Shown here: positions 26,251 through 35,620 of the stretch, in pieces | How positions within the stretch are numbered: position 1 is the stretch's first letter | How the letters are laid out: the number at the start of each line of letters is the position of its first letter | DNA from: Actinomycetes bacterium | GTDB lineage: Bacteria > Actinomycetota > Acidimicrobiia > Acidimicrobiales > Bog-793 | Length of the DNA: 48,834 nt | Assembly: GCA_021796535.1 (NCBI GenBank) | Contig: JAKABW010000003.1 | Coordinates: 117,029-165,862, forward strand | Direction of reading: 5' to 3' | Made by a program: the position numbers and the translations under genes | Notes under the pieces: model-generated | Databases searched by the model: none | Seen by the model: the letters and a program-made list of their open reading frames with translations, nothing else | Told to the model about the DNA's origin: nothing

Positions 26251-27098
26251 TACGGCCTGCGGGAGAATCGGGAAAAATCGGGGCTTCTTTTCTCCAAGTA
26301 AGCATTTCGCCCTTCCTGAGCTTCCTCGCTCATATAAAACAAGAGAGTCGCGTCGCCGGCAAGTTGCTGAACCCCGGCGAGACCTTCGTCGGCGGCGTTA
26401 AAACCCGACTTTATCAGCCTAAGAGCCAGCGGCGACAGCTTGAGCATCTCCCGGCACCAAGAAACGGTCTCTGTCTCCAGCTCATCCAAAGGCACCACCG
26501 TATTGACCAAACCCATCTCCAGAGCCTGACGGGCGTCGTATTGTCGGCATAAAAACCAGATTTCTTTTGCTTTTTTTACGCCTACGGCGCGCGCCAAAAG
26601 ACCGGCGCCGTAGCCGGCGTCAAAACTGCCCACCCTGGGACCGGTCTGTCCGAAGCGGGCGTTGTCCGCCGCTATCGTAAGATCACAGACAAGATGCAAA
26701 ACGTGACCTCCGCCTATGGCATACCCGGCCACCATGGCGACAACCGGCTTTGGCAATCTGCGGATTTGAATTTGCAGGTCCAAAACATTCAGTCTGCCGA
26801 CCCCTTTTTGGGCCAAATCGTCGTCTCCGATATAGCCGTCTTCCCCCCGTATTCTCTGATCTCCGCCGGAGGAAAATGCCAAGTCGCCTTCTCCCGTCAA
26901 AATCACCGCACCCACATCCGGGTCGTCCCTGACCGCGGAAAAGGCATCCGACAATTCCCCTATCGTCTGAGGTCTGAAAGCGTTGCGGACTTCCGGCCTG
27001 CAAATGGTAATTTTTGCTATGTGCTCGGCGGTTTCCAGTCTGATGTCTCCGTACTCCCCAACCTGTCGCCAATCCGGAATTGCGTTTTTGTCAGCCAT
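26250..27098 (-). CDS. menB: 1,4-dihydroxy-2-naphthoyl-CoA synthase MenB
   Basis: A 282-residue crotonase-fold enzyme that cyclises o-succinylbenzoyl-CoA to DHNA-CoA. MenB hallmarks include [51 protein letters not shown], the catalytic-region [15 protein letters not shown], and [15 protein letters not shown]. The start is placed at the ATG of [10 protein letters not shown]; an in-frame TTG at 27131 would add 11 residues and no ribosome-binding site decides. It is co-transcribed with menA. Confidence 0.96.
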   Translation of the reverse strand: MADKNAIPDWRQVGEYGDIRLETAEHIAKITICRPEVRNAFRPQTIGELSDAFSAVRDDPDVGAVILTGEGDLAFSSGGDQRIRGEDGYIGDDDLAQKGVGRLNVLDLQIQIRRLPKPVVAMVAGYAIGGGHVLHLVCDLTIAADNARFGQTGPRVGSFDAGYGAGLLARAVGVKKAKEIWFLCRQYDARQALEMGLVNTVVPLDELETETVSWCREMLKLSPLALRLIKSGFNAADEGLAGVQQLAGDATLLFYMSEEAQEGRNAYLEKRSPDFSRFSRRP

Positions 27099-27190
27099 GG
27101 CTTTAACTGTATCTTTTTTCCTCCCCGCCAAAGGCGTATGAAAACAGAAAGTTATTTTTTAACCCCGGCTTTGTGACAATCAGGTGCGGA

Positions 27191-27202
27191 TACAATATAG
27201 CC
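27191..27202 (+). promoter_or_regulatory. -10 element of menE, leaderless arrangement
   Basis: TACAAT at 27191-27196 is close to the bacterial -10 consensus and ends 6 bp before the menE ATG. Upstream TTGTGA lies at 27171-27176, closer than a normal -35. Confidence 0.45.
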
Positions 27203-28474
27203 ATGCAGAAATTGGTCGCCGTTGACTTACCCGGCAGCTCTCTGTTTGCTTCCGTCACCGAAAAATGTTTTGAAGATGAAGACGCCGTTCTGCCCATAGA
27301 CCAGAGACTCTCTAAAGCTGCAAAAGAAAATCTTATAAGACTTTTCCGACCTCACCGCATCATCACCGCCGCCGGTCAAAAAAGTAACCCGTCCGTTCTT
27401 TCTGGCAAAGTTTTACCCGGTCGTAAAACGGGAGGACGGGAGCCTTATGACATAAAAGACATTGAAGTGATCGCTCTTTCTGACGGCATCGCAACCGACC
27501 GCGGCGACGCCCTTGTCATGCCCACCTCCGGCACGACGGGCACCCCAAAAGGGGTTGTTCTGACTCTTGATGCCCTGCTGGCCTCGGCTGAAGCCACCCA
27601 TAAATACCTTGGCGTCGTAAGCACGGACGACAAGTGGCTGTGTTGTCTGCCTCCCGGACACATAGGGGGGTTTTCCGTCATGACGAGGGGTATTCTGACC
27701 TCCACGCCCATCGTGGCAATTCCAAAATTCGATACGGAAACCGTGCTGCGGTTGCTGCAAAACGACAACGTCACCCTGACTTCTCTGGTGAGCACCACCT
27801 TGCGGATGCTTGGAGACAACGCAAACAGATTCCGTAAAATTTTGTTGGGAGGTTCCAGAGCGCCGGACGAGACCCCGGCGAACACCGTCACAACATACGG
27901 CATGACCGAGACGGCCAGCGGAGTCGTTTATGACGGTAACCTCTTGGAGGGCGTGGAATTGACATTTCGGGATTCGGAGAGTTCTTTAATAGATCCCGGC
28001 AGGCAGCTCAGACAGGGAGAAATTTGTCTTAGGGGTAAAATGCTTTTCAAAAACTACAGACTTACCGGCGAAGACCCCAAGCAAAACGGATGGTTTCCCA
28101 CCGGCGACTCGGGACGTTTAACCGACGAAAACAGGCTGCAAGTGGACGGACGCATCCAAGAAATGATCATCACCGGCGGCGAAAACGTATGGCCCTCCCA
28201 CGTAGAAAGCATCATCTCCAACAACCAAAATGTAGCCGAAGTCGCCGTGGCGGGCATGGAGGACGGCAAATGGGGACAAAGAGTTGTGGCATTCATTGTT
28301 CCCGTGCGGGGAACAACAGAAGTTGATCTGGAAGAAATCAAGGGAAGCATCAGAGAAGAAATAGGGCCCTGGGCGGTACCAAAAGACGTTTATTTTATAG
28401 ATAAAATGCCCAAGACCGCCATAGGAAAACCCATCAAATCCCGACTGCTCGCAGAAGCCGCAAAAAACGCCTAA
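27203..28474 (+). CDS. menE: o-succinylbenzoate--CoA ligase MenE
   Basis: A 423-residue acyl-adenylate-forming enzyme. It has the phosphate-binding loop PTSGTTGTPKGVV, CLPPGHIGGFSVM, TTYGMTETASGVV, WFPTGDSGRL, GGENVWPSHVE, and the C-terminal lysine motif PKTAIGKPIKSRL. It activates o-succinylbenzoate with ATP and CoA for MenB. At this length it is shorter than many MenE proteins but complete. The ATG at 27203 is favoured over a GTG at 27173 because of the -10 element between them. It is divergent from menB. Confidence 0.93.
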   Translation: MQKLVAVDLPGSSLFASVTEKCFEDEDAVLPIDQRLSKAAKENLIRLFRPHRIITAAGQKSNPSVLSGKVLPGRKTGGREPYDIKDIEVIALSDGIATDRGDALVMPTSGTTGTPKGVVLTLDALLASAEATHKYLGVVSTDDKWLCCLPPGHIGGFSVMTRGILTSTPIVAIPKFDTETVLRLLQNDNVTLTSLVSTTLRMLGDNANRFRKILLGGSRAPDETPANTVTTYGMTETASGVVYDGNLLEGVELTFRDSESSLIDPGRQLRQGEICLRGKMLFKNYRLTGEDPKQNGWFPTGDSGRLTDENRLQVDGRIQEMIITGGENVWPSHVESIISNNQNVAEVAVAGMEDGKWGQRVVAFIVPVRGTTEVDLEEIKGSIREEIGPWAVPKDVYFIDKMPKTAIGKPIKSRLLAEAAKNA

Positions 28475-28589
28475 AACCGATCGGGCACACTTCCAAGAGA
28501 ACGGCCTTTCCGAAAAAATACCGCGGTCAACCGGCTCTCACCAAAAACCGGGGCTATATATTTCAGCCTCCAAGCACGTCCCAGCCTGA

Positions 28590-28648
28590 TAGTGTGGATA
28601 TGAAAAGAAAGTGAACATGAGATCCCCCAAAACGCAAAAAACCAAAAA
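28590..28648 (+). promoter_or_regulatory. Possible promoter with overlapping short upstream ORFs
   Basis: TAGTGT at 28590-28595 is followed by ATG-AAA-AGA-AAG-TGA (28600-28614). A second frame, GTG at 28611 to TGA at 28650-28652 (13 codons, lysine-rich), overlaps that stop and also overlaps the ATG at 28649. The chain could couple translation of the main gene to that of short leaders. Confidence 0.3.
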
Positions 28649-29467
28649 ATGACACTGAAAACTACCTACGAATCAGAAACGGACGGCCGTCACCGCTCCC
28701 AGACGGGGAGCAAAACCGTTGCCGCATACGACAATATGGTCACATGTATAACACTTTTTCACTCTCCTTCCGAGTGGATAGGCGTGGATATAGAGGCCGG
28801 ATCGTTTTTAAGAAACTCCAGATATTTACGCTTTTCGGAAGTGCCGGTCATAAAATTGGCTACCGCCAAAAAAAGGGGGGGCCACAGAGCGGACAGGGGG
28901 AAGGAAACCTTATCCGCGGAAGCTTCGGCAATCAAACAATTCTCTTTGGTGCAATTCGGCAATGCAGTCAAACCTGTGGCCACAGACCCATCCAGACCGG
29001 AGGCGATAGGTTCTCTTGATTCCATAACCCTCCTGGGACAACTCTCTTACAAAAAGACAAAACGCCTGCTCAAAGCGATGGAGTTGAAAGAGGGTTCTTC
29101 TGGAAAAATATTGGGCAATTTCGGACCCTCCATCGCCTTCATGGATCTGGAAGCCACTGAACCTTCCGTAGCGTTGCTCAACGTCACCAAATCGCAAATG
29201 GAAATCTCTTACTCGGAAGAAAAGGGGGTTGTCTGCGTGTTTGAGTGGGGGCAGACCGTTCAAATACTGCCGCTTGCCGACACTAAATGCCACAAATTGC
29301 TCTCGGCCTCAGAAAAAAAAGTACTTTCCAAGAAAGAGCTCGGCAAATTGCTCGGCCACAAAATTACGCATATTCTGATAGGTCTTTACCAGGTGCAAAA
29401 CGGGCACGTTCCGAAAGTGGTCATGAACGTCATAGCTCCGACAAAGCGGAGAGGCCCCGCTTCCTGA
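28649..29467 (+). CDS. Hypothetical protein
   Basis: A 272-residue soluble protein without recognisable family, signal peptide or membrane segment. The N-terminal 25 residues are polar and probably disordered. The middle has HSPSEWIGVDIEAGSFLRNS and KPVATDPSRPEAIG; the later part is beta-rich (PSIAFMDLEATEPSVALLNV), and the C terminus is basic. Codon use and the absence of internal breaks support a real gene. The ATG overlaps the stop of a short lysine-rich ORF (ATGA). It could be part of the menE transcript, 174 bp downstream. Function unknown. Confidence 0.55.
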   Translation: MTLKTTYESETDGRHRSQTGSKTVAAYDNMVTCITLFHSPSEWIGVDIEAGSFLRNSRYLRFSEVPVIKLATAKKRGGHRADRGKETLSAEASAIKQFSLVQFGNAVKPVATDPSRPEAIGSLDSITLLGQLSYKKTKRLLKAMELKEGSSGKILGNFGPSIAFMDLEATEPSVALLNVTKSQMEISYSEEKGVVCVFEWGQTVQILPLADTKCHKLLSASEKKVLSKKELGKLLGHKITHILIGLYQVQNGHVPKVVMNVIAPTKRRGPAS

Positions 29468-29506
29468 CGGCAAAAACCTGAATTGAGAGCGGCAAAAACT
29501 CAAATC

Positions 29507-30184
29507 TTACCGCTTTGGCAAAGCGCCTACGGCTAAATCTTCCGCCATAGCCCATCCGAAAGAAATCACGCAGTCAAATCTTTCTTGGTCGACTCCGTCA
29601 AACAGGGGCTTATAAATCTCCGAATTTTTTCCCGACGAGACATCGGGCGGGCTGTAGTCAAAAACCGTAACAGGGGAGTAATCCCCTTCCACCAAAAACG
29701 TCCTGTCATCCATCCTGGCGTCAAGAGAAAACCTTTTGGCAAGTCTTCTCCCCCATGCCCTCTGCTCTCCGGTGGGCTTATAGCCGTACCTGGGCATGAC
29801 GTCCGTCAGTCCGGCATAGGCACAGCAACTCAAATGAGACGCCATTTTTGTACTTATCAAAACGTCTTCATCCGGAAAAGCCAAAAATGCGCGTCTGTAC
29901 AAGTCAGACATCAAAAGTCGCATGGCTTCTTCGGAGTCTTCGCTTTTGACAAACGAGGCTACCGGTATCAAAAGACTGGGAGTCCCGCCAATTCTCTCCA
30001 AAGAGGCAAATGCAAAACCCAAAAGCTCGTTTTCGGCAAATACCGAAGTCACCAACACCCATTCGTCTTTTAACTTAGAGAGGAGGCCCGCTTCCAAACG
30101 AGCTTCAGCGGTTGCCGATATGTCAGCCATTTCTATAAGTTCTGAATCGTTTAGAGCTGTGCAATCTTTGGTAATGACATTCAT
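29507..30184 (-). CDS. GNAT-like hypothetical protein
   Basis: A 225-residue protein from the ATG of MNVITKDCTAL. Its N-terminal half has a layout like GNAT acetyltransferases: TALNDSELIEMADI, then the strand pair WVLVTSVFAENELLGFAFAS and TPSLLIPVASF, followed by a helix EEAMRLLMSDLYRRAFL. The classic Q/RxxGxG/A acetyl-CoA loop is not evident, so catalysis is uncertain. The second half (ARMDDRTFLVEGDYSPVTVF) matches nothing I know. GAAGG precedes the ATG by about 11 bp; a GTG at 30283 would extend it by 33 residues. Confidence 0.5.
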   Translation of the reverse strand: MNVITKDCTALNDSELIEMADISATAEARLEAGLLSKLKDEWVLVTSVFAENELLGFAFASLERIGGTPSLLIPVASFVKSEDSEEAMRLLMSDLYRRAFLAFPDEDVLISTKMASHLSCCAYAGLTDVMPRYGYKPTGEQRAWGRRLAKRFSLDARMDDRTFLVEGDYSPVTVFDYSPPDVSSGKNSEIYKPLFDGVDQERFDCVISFGWAMAEDLAVGALPKR

Positions 30185-30555
30185 TGCGCTTAAGCCTTCA
30201 CTCCGTTCATCCTTATCCGAGAAAACCTTTCGGCTTTTACCCCGACTCTGAGCCGAGCCAACTTTTCTGCAGCAGAGCGACACATATCACAATGCGCGCC
30301 GCCGCAACCTGGTAAATATTTTAATACTCAAAAGCCGCCTTTAACTCGACAAAAGGCATAATTAACACCTTAAGCTTAGCTGTTAAAAGGGTTCTGCGCC
30401 AGTTGTTAAGATTTTTGTAACACATACGCCATTCAAAATCTTTCGCATATCGGAAATCGGCGGCAAAAACCAGGCTTCCGACATCAAACAGAAAAATCCG
30501 GACAATTGCATGCCACATATATCTTTCACCGTGGATATGCCTAAGCCGTTTCCCT
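30185..30555. other. Gap between the GNAT-like gene and dnaE
   Basis: 371 bp without a supported gene. It includes the possible N-terminal extension of the GNAT-like gene (to 30283), an AT-rich part at about 30310-30370, and a TTAACA / TGTTAA inverted repeat (30362-30386) with a 13-bp spacer and no T-run. An 82-codon frame across 30321-30569 overlaps the dnaE end and has no family features. Confidence 0.4.
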
Positions 30556-33500
30556 TCACCATATCGCATCGACTATCGCGTTGGCACCCAACAATTCTTT
30601 GATGCCGGCCACAAAACCGCTGCTGGGCTCCACCATAAAATCACTCGTCAGCCGCACTACTTTGCCTCCCAGCAAAAGCAACACCGGCGAATCACCCGGA
30701 TATTCCGCAATTAAGCTTTTCAGCTGTGCCACAGTTTTTTCTGTGGCGTTTTGCACCGGTAAATTAATCTTTACCGGCAAGGCATCTCCGCTGTGAAATT
30801 CCGGAGCCATGACATCTTGGCAGATGAGCTTTAAGGTATCGTCACGCAAATCGGCCCGCCCTTTTACCACGACGATCCTGTCGTCTTCAAGTCTTGTACC
30901 GACTTCCGACATAGCTTTGGGAAAGACGAACACTTCCAATGCGGAGTCCAGATCTTCCAAAGTGAAGGTGGCCATAAAGTCACCCCTTTTGGTATAACGC
31001 CTGGAAAGAGACGTTATAACGCCGCCCAGACGGACATACGCGTTACCGGAACCCGTTTCGGGGGCAACAAAATTATCGCTTCCTTCCCCAACGGAATTTT
31101 TTTCTATGAACTCCCTGATACCCATGTCCGTCAGTTTATTCAGCTGATTTTCAAAGCCTTTCAAGGGATGGTCACTCACGTAAAGACCCAGCATTTCCTT
31201 TTCGAAAGCAAGCTTTTCAGTCTTGGAAAATTCAACGGCGGCAATGCTCCCTCTCAGGGCGTCATAGGAGTCGGTTGCCTCAAAGCCTTCCTTTTGTGCA
31301 TCAGCTTCGTCAAACAGCGAAAAAAGAGTGGCCACGCCTTGTTTTTCCTCGCGCCGCTTTTGCAGTGCCTTTTCGATGATATCTTCGTAGCTCAGCAAAA
31401 GACCTTTTCTGGGGTGTTCCATAGCGTCAAACGCCCCGGCTTTTATCAAAGACTCCACGGCTCTTTTGTTGAGCACCGCCGGTTCGACCCTGTTGCAAAA
31501 ATCATAGAAGTCTTTAAAAAAACCGTTTGTCCTCTCGTCCATAATCTGTTGAACCACCCCCTGTCCCACATTTCTAATGGCGGTGAGCCCAAACACAATG
31601 GCTTTTTTGGGAGTCCGAGAACCTTCGTCTTGTCTGTCTCTTCCCAGATAGGGAGAGAAGTCGGATGTAGAGGTATTGATGTCCGGCACCAATACCTCTA
31701 TTTGCATATTCCGGCATTCGGCTAAATAAACAGCCATTTTGTCTTTGTCGTCTTTCACGGAAGAAAGCAAGGCCGCCAGATATTCCACCGGGTAATTCGC
31801 TTTCAGCCAAGCGGTTTGATAGGCGACAAGACCGTACCCGTAAGCGTGTGATTTGTTGAATGCATAATCCGCAAAAGGCTCTATGATATCGAATATTTTT
31901 GTGCCGAGCTCTTTTGCGTAACCTGTGGCTATACAGCCTTCGACAAATTTTTGACGCTCTTTGGCAATCAGTTCCCTGTTTTTTTTACCGCAGGCTTTCC
32001 GCAAATTATCAGCTTCGGCAAGCGAGTAACCGGCAAAACGCTGGGCTACGCGCATCATGGATTCCTGGTAAATCATCAGACCGTATTCCGGAAGGATGTC
32101 TTTCAGGTCGGGGTGCAGATACTCTACGGGCTTTCTCCCGTTTTTTCTGTCTGCATAGTCTTTGTGCATATTGGCCGCCATGGGACCCGGCCTGTAAAGT
32201 GCCACCAGAGCGGCGACGTCATCAAAACAGGTGGGCGCCAGTGAACGCATCAAGGAACGCATGGCGGTCCCTTCAAGCTGGAATACCCCTATGGAATCAC
32301 CCCGTCTTAGCATTTCATAGGTAGCTTCGTCGTCCAAAGCGATACTGTCTATATCCGGCTTTGTACCCCGGACCTGGGCAATCAGGTTAAGCGCGACATC
32401 TATGACGGAGAGGTTTCTGAGACCCAAAAAATCCATTTTTAAAAGTCCGAGGCGTTCAACGCCCGTCATTTCATATTGGGTCACGATGGGGGCATTTTCC
32501 GGGTCGCCGTTTGGTTCCGGCTTTCTCTGAATCGGCAGGTACTCCGTCAGGGGCTCGTTGGTGATCACGACCGCCGCGGCATGAATTCCGTCCTGTCGCC
32601 TCAGGCCTTCCAAGCCTCTGGCCACGTCGATAACCCTCTTGGCATCGGAGTCCTGTTCATACATTTCCCTCAGGGAAGCGGCTGCTTTGTATCCGTCTTC
32701 ATGCTTTTCGTCCGGCTCGAGGCAGGCCGCCAGCGGAGTATCCCTCCCCATGATAACGGGAGGCATTGCTTTTGCCACTCTGTCGCCGAGGCTGTAAGGA
32801 TACCCCAAAACCCTGGCCGCATCCCTCACGGCAGCCCGGGCTTTGATGGTGGAGAAGGTGACTATCTGGGCCACCCTGTCCCATCCGTAGCGCTCCGAAG
32901 CGTAGGCGATCATGTCCGAACGGTAGCGTTCGTCGAAATCCATGTCTATGTCGGGCATCGATTTACGCCCGGGATTCAGAAAACGTTCAAAAATAAGTCC
33001 GTACCTGATGGGGTCAATGTTGACGATCCTCAGACAATAGGCAACGCAACATCCCGCCGCGGAACCTCTTCCGGGACCGACCCGGATCCCTTTGGCATTG
33101 GCAAAATGAATCAGGTCGGCCACGACAAGAAAGTACGCGCTGAAGCCCATGGCGGATATGACATCCAATTCGTAGTCAAGCCGTTCCGCAACTTCCCTGC
33201 TGAGCGTTTGGCCGTATCTTTCGTATGCCCCCTCGTAGGTCAGGTGCCGCAGGTACGCCGCGGCCGACTCTTCGTAAGTGGGCTTTTGAAAGTCTTCCGG
33301 AACCTCAAACTGCGGTAAAGTCGGTACCCCCGGCTCTATCTCGACATTGGCCCGTTCGGCAATCCACAGAGTGTTGTCGCAGGCATCGGGAAAGTCCCCA
33401 AAAAGATCTCTCATTTCGTTGGCCGACTTCAGATAATGTTCCTCTCCGTCAAAGTGAAACCTGTTGGGATCGGTTATCGTCGCACCGGTCTGGACACACA

Positions 33501-34209
33501 ACAAAGCGTCGTGAGATACGGAATCGGAACGCCTGCAATAGTGACTGTCGTTGGTGGCTATGATGGGTGCCGTTATTTCTTTGGCGATTTTCACCAATTC
33601 CGGGTTGGTGCGTTTTTGCTCCGGAATGCCGTGATCCTGAAGTTCCACGAAGAGACTTTCCCTGCCAAAAATATCCTGCAATTTTACGGCGGTATCTCTG
33701 GCTTCCCCGTAATTGCCCGCCAGCAAAGACTGGTTGACCAGTCCGCCCAGACATCCGGTAAGGGCTATCAAACCTTCGTGATACTCTTGCAGCAGTTCAA
33801 AATCCACGCGCGGCTTATAGTAATACCCTTCCAAAAAGGCCATGGACGAGAGTTTGATCAGATTCTTGTAGCCCTTGGTATTTTCCGCCAGCAGGGTCAG
33901 GTGGTAATAGAGTTTCTCGCCGCGGTCTCCGTCTCCGCCCGTATCGTCTATTTTACCTTTTCTGGCCGGCCTTTCGAATCTGGAATTGGCGGCCATATAG
34001 GCCTCTATGCCGACGATAGGAGAAACTCCGTGCTTTTTGCAGGTGTCATAAAAGTCCAGGACACCATACATGTTTCCATGGTCGGTTATCGCTATGGCCG
34101 GTTGCCCGTCTTGTTCTGCCAACTTGACCAAATCGGTTACTCTGGCCGCTCCGTCCAACATGGAGTACTCCGTATGGGTATGTAGGTGTACAAACGAAGC
34201 GGGGTTCAT
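30556..34209 (-). CDS. dnaE: DNA polymerase III alpha subunit
   Basis: A replicative polymerase of 1217 residues (DnaE1 type). The PHP domain opens with FVHLHTHTEYS and keeps ITDHGNMYG, GIEAYMA and ATNDSHY, the metal-site segments that make the PHP an active proofreading exonuclease in actinobacterial DnaE1. The polymerase core has GPGRGSAAG and the catalytic aspartates of PDIDMDFDERYR. A helix-hairpin-helix region and an OB fold (YVRLGGVITSLSRRYTKRGD) follow. The start is placed at the ATG of MNPASFVHLH; the frame extends 57 bp upstream to a TTG that is unlikely to be used. Confidence 0.96.
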   Translation of the reverse strand: MNPASFVHLHTHTEYSMLDGAARVTDLVKLAEQDGQPAIAITDHGNMYGVLDFYDTCKKHGVSPIVGIEAYMAANSRFERPARKGKIDDTGGDGDRGEKLYYHLTLLAENTKGYKNLIKLSSMAFLEGYYYKPRVDFELLQEYHEGLIALTGCLGGLVNQSLLAGNYGEARDTAVKLQDIFGRESLFVELQDHGIPEQKRTNPELVKIAKEITAPIIATNDSHYCRRSDSVSHDALLCVQTGATITDPNRFHFDGEEHYLKSANEMRDLFGDFPDACDNTLWIAERANVEIEPGVPTLPQFEVPEDFQKPTYEESAAAYLRHLTYEGAYERYGQTLSREVAERLDYELDVISAMGFSAYFLVVADLIHFANAKGIRVGPGRGSAAGCCVAYCLRIVNIDPIRYGLIFERFLNPGRKSMPDIDMDFDERYRSDMIAYASERYGWDRVAQIVTFSTIKARAAVRDAARVLGYPYSLGDRVAKAMPPVIMGRDTPLAACLEPDEKHEDGYKAAASLREMYEQDSDAKRVIDVARGLEGLRRQDGIHAAAVVITNEPLTEYLPIQRKPEPNGDPENAPIVTQYEMTGVERLGLLKMDFLGLRNLSVIDVALNLIAQVRGTKPDIDSIALDDEATYEMLRRGDSIGVFQLEGTAMRSLMRSLAPTCFDDVAALVALYRPGPMAANMHKDYADRKNGRKPVEYLHPDLKDILPEYGLMIYQESMMRVAQRFAGYSLAEADNLRKACGKKNRELIAKERQKFVEGCIATGYAKELGTKIFDIIEPFADYAFNKSHAYGYGLVAYQTAWLKANYPVEYLAALLSSVKDDKDKMAVYLAECRNMQIEVLVPDINTSTSDFSPYLGRDRQDEGSRTPKKAIVFGLTAIRNVGQGVVQQIMDERTNGFFKDFYDFCNRVEPAVLNKRAVESLIKAGAFDAMEHPRKGLLLSYEDIIEKALQKRREEKQGVATLFSLFDEADAQKEGFEATDSYDALRGSIAAVEFSKTEKLAFEKEMLGLYVSDHPLKGFENQLNKLTDMGIREFIEKNSVGEGSDNFVAPETGSGNAYVRLGGVITSLSRRYTKRGDFMATFTLEDLDSALEVFVFPKAMSEVGTRLEDDRIVVVKGRADLRDDTLKLICQDVMAPEFHSGDALPVKINLPVQNATEKTVAQLKSLIAEYPGDSPVLLLLGGKVVRLTSDFMVEPSSGFVAGIKELLGANAIVDAIW

Positions 34210-34308
34210 AAGACGTCTTTCAACGCGCGCGACGCCCTCAAGAAAGCACCATATCCGACTCGACAAACGAACACCATCACACCCAGATTTCCGATCTCCC
34301 GCAAAAAA

Positions 34309-34821
34309 CTACAAATACATGCCCGGTCCGGAACGACCGCCGTTCCCCTGGGGAGCTTGAGGCAACCCGCGGGATCTCAATTCTTCCAGTTGGGCTCTTG
34401 CCGCCATTTGCTGCGCAAAAACTGCGGCTTGTATTCCATGAAACAGCCCTTCCAACCAACCCAACAACTGGGCCTGAGCAATCCGCAACTCGGCATCACT
34501 CGGTTCTTCGGATTCGAACGGAGATACAAGTCTGTCCAATTCCTCCCGCAGATCGGGGGAAAGAGAGGCTGCCAGCTCCGTCACGGATTTTTGATAGATG
34601 TCTCGGAGGCGCTCTCTGCTTCTTTTGTCGAGAGGAGCTTGTCTTACTTCTTCCAAAAGCTGCTTGACCATGGAGCCTATCCGCATCACTTTGGCCGGTT
34701 GCTCTACTGACTCAAAAATATCCCTGTCATCATCAACGGTTTTCTCAAAATTACCCGGCTCTCCCGTCTTGGGGATTGAGCCGTCCATAATAATTATTTT
34801 TCGCTCCTCTGATTCGTCCAT
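34309..34821 (-). CDS. bpa: Bacterial proteasome activator Bpa (PafE)
   Basis: A 170-residue member of the Bpa/PafE family, ring-forming ATP-independent activators of the actinobacterial 20S proteasome. Evidence: the short N-terminal hydrophobic strand (RKIIIMDGS), the conserved helical core AKVMRIGSMVKQLLEEVRQA, RSRERLRDIYQKSVTELAA and the AQLLGWLEGLFHGIQAAVFA helix, then a Gly/Pro-rich tail ending in GPGMYL. The terminal Met-Tyr-Leu fits the hydrophobic-Tyr-X (HbYX) motif that inserts into proteasome alpha-ring pockets. The ATG at 34821 is preferred; an upstream TTG at 34851 is possible. No proteasome subunits are in the window. Confidence 0.85.
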   Translation of the reverse strand: MDESEERKIIIMDGSIPKTGEPGNFEKTVDDDRDIFESVEQPAKVMRIGSMVKQLLEEVRQAPLDKRSRERLRDIYQKSVTELAASLSPDLREELDRLVSPFESEEPSDAELRIAQAQLLGWLEGLFHGIQAAVFAQQMAARAQLEELRSRGLPQAPQGNGGRSGPGMYL

Positions 34822-35045
34822 ATAATCTATTCTTGTACGGTCAGCTTGCAAGAGTTGTCTTAAAAGTAAATTTTTAAAAAAATTCTTTCTAAAAAATCAG
34901 ACTTTTTACGACATACTTTTAGATTGTTTGTCCGGCCAAGATTTTGTGGAACAAAAAATTTTGCGCCTCATCCTAAGAAAAGAAAAACCGTTTGCGCCAA
35001 GACATTCCCGTAACCTTAAAGGTTTTGGTGCCGTTCAAAAAAGTG

Positions 35046-35363
35046 TCAGAGTTGTATTACTTTTTGCAGTTCAGCCAGCGATAATTCCGCAGTGGCATTC
35101 CCCCCGCACTGCTCACACTGATCGGTATGCCGCCAAGACCTGAGTAATTTGGTACCCGAGGAATCGAGAAAGACAACGAAAGCATCGGAGTCGGGGTGGA
35201 TGACGAGCTTATCGTACGCCAGCCATTCTGTGGCAACAGATTTGTCGTCCTTCATAAGTCTGCAGAATTTTTTTTCGACAGGATCAAAAAGCCACGTACT
35301 GTGGCACGACTCGAGGACAAGAAACTTTTCTTGCTCTGCTAAAATACCTGTCAAAACTTCCAC
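35046..35363 (-). CDS. Conserved hypothetical protein with C-terminal CxxC
   Basis: A 105-residue protein with the segments FLVLESCHSTWLFDPVEKKF, AYDKLVIHPDSDAFVVFLDS, and SGTKLLRSWRHTDQCEQCGG. It resembles short conserved proteins of Acidimicrobiia; I know no function. The C-x2-C pair plus a nearby histidine and cysteine could bind zinc. Translation probably begins at GTG (35363), but the ribosome-binding site is unclear. Confidence 0.6.
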   Translation of the reverse strand: MEVLTGILAEQEKFLVLESCHSTWLFDPVEKKFCRLMKDDKSVATEWLAYDKLVIHPDSDAFVVFLDSSGTKLLRSWRHTDQCEQCGGNATAELSLAELQKVIQL

Positions 35364-35620
35364 ACTCCCATCATGGCAGAAATTACTGAGTCTGCGGTGT
35401 CATTAGTATTTCATTTAGATGAAAATCGTATGACAACTCGCATGATTACAGCTCAATCAGACGTTAAACAAACTCTTGAGCCGAGTATAGCCTATCTTTG
35501 CCGTATTGCCCAATAAGGCAGCAGAGATGCACGCCATATTTTATACAGATAATCGAAAGCGACAGAAATGCGTAGAAATACGTCCTCTGTATTTTCCGAA
35601 AAACCGGATTGGGAGAAGCC

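Noticed and set aside
30321-30569. 82-codon frame overlapping the end of dnaE (minus strand)
   Set aside because: It begins inside the last codons of dnaE, has no family features, no clear ribosome-binding site and an uneven composition; more likely the non-coding gap after dnaE.
30581-34185. Plus-strand frames up to 280 codons opposite dnaE
   Set aside because: Shadows of dnaE: no protein-family features, and they follow the codon periodicity of the minus-strand gene.
35005-35035. AACCTTAAAGGTT palindrome as terminator
   Set aside because: AT-rich short palindrome without a T-run in either useful direction; it is not clearly at the end of a transcript.
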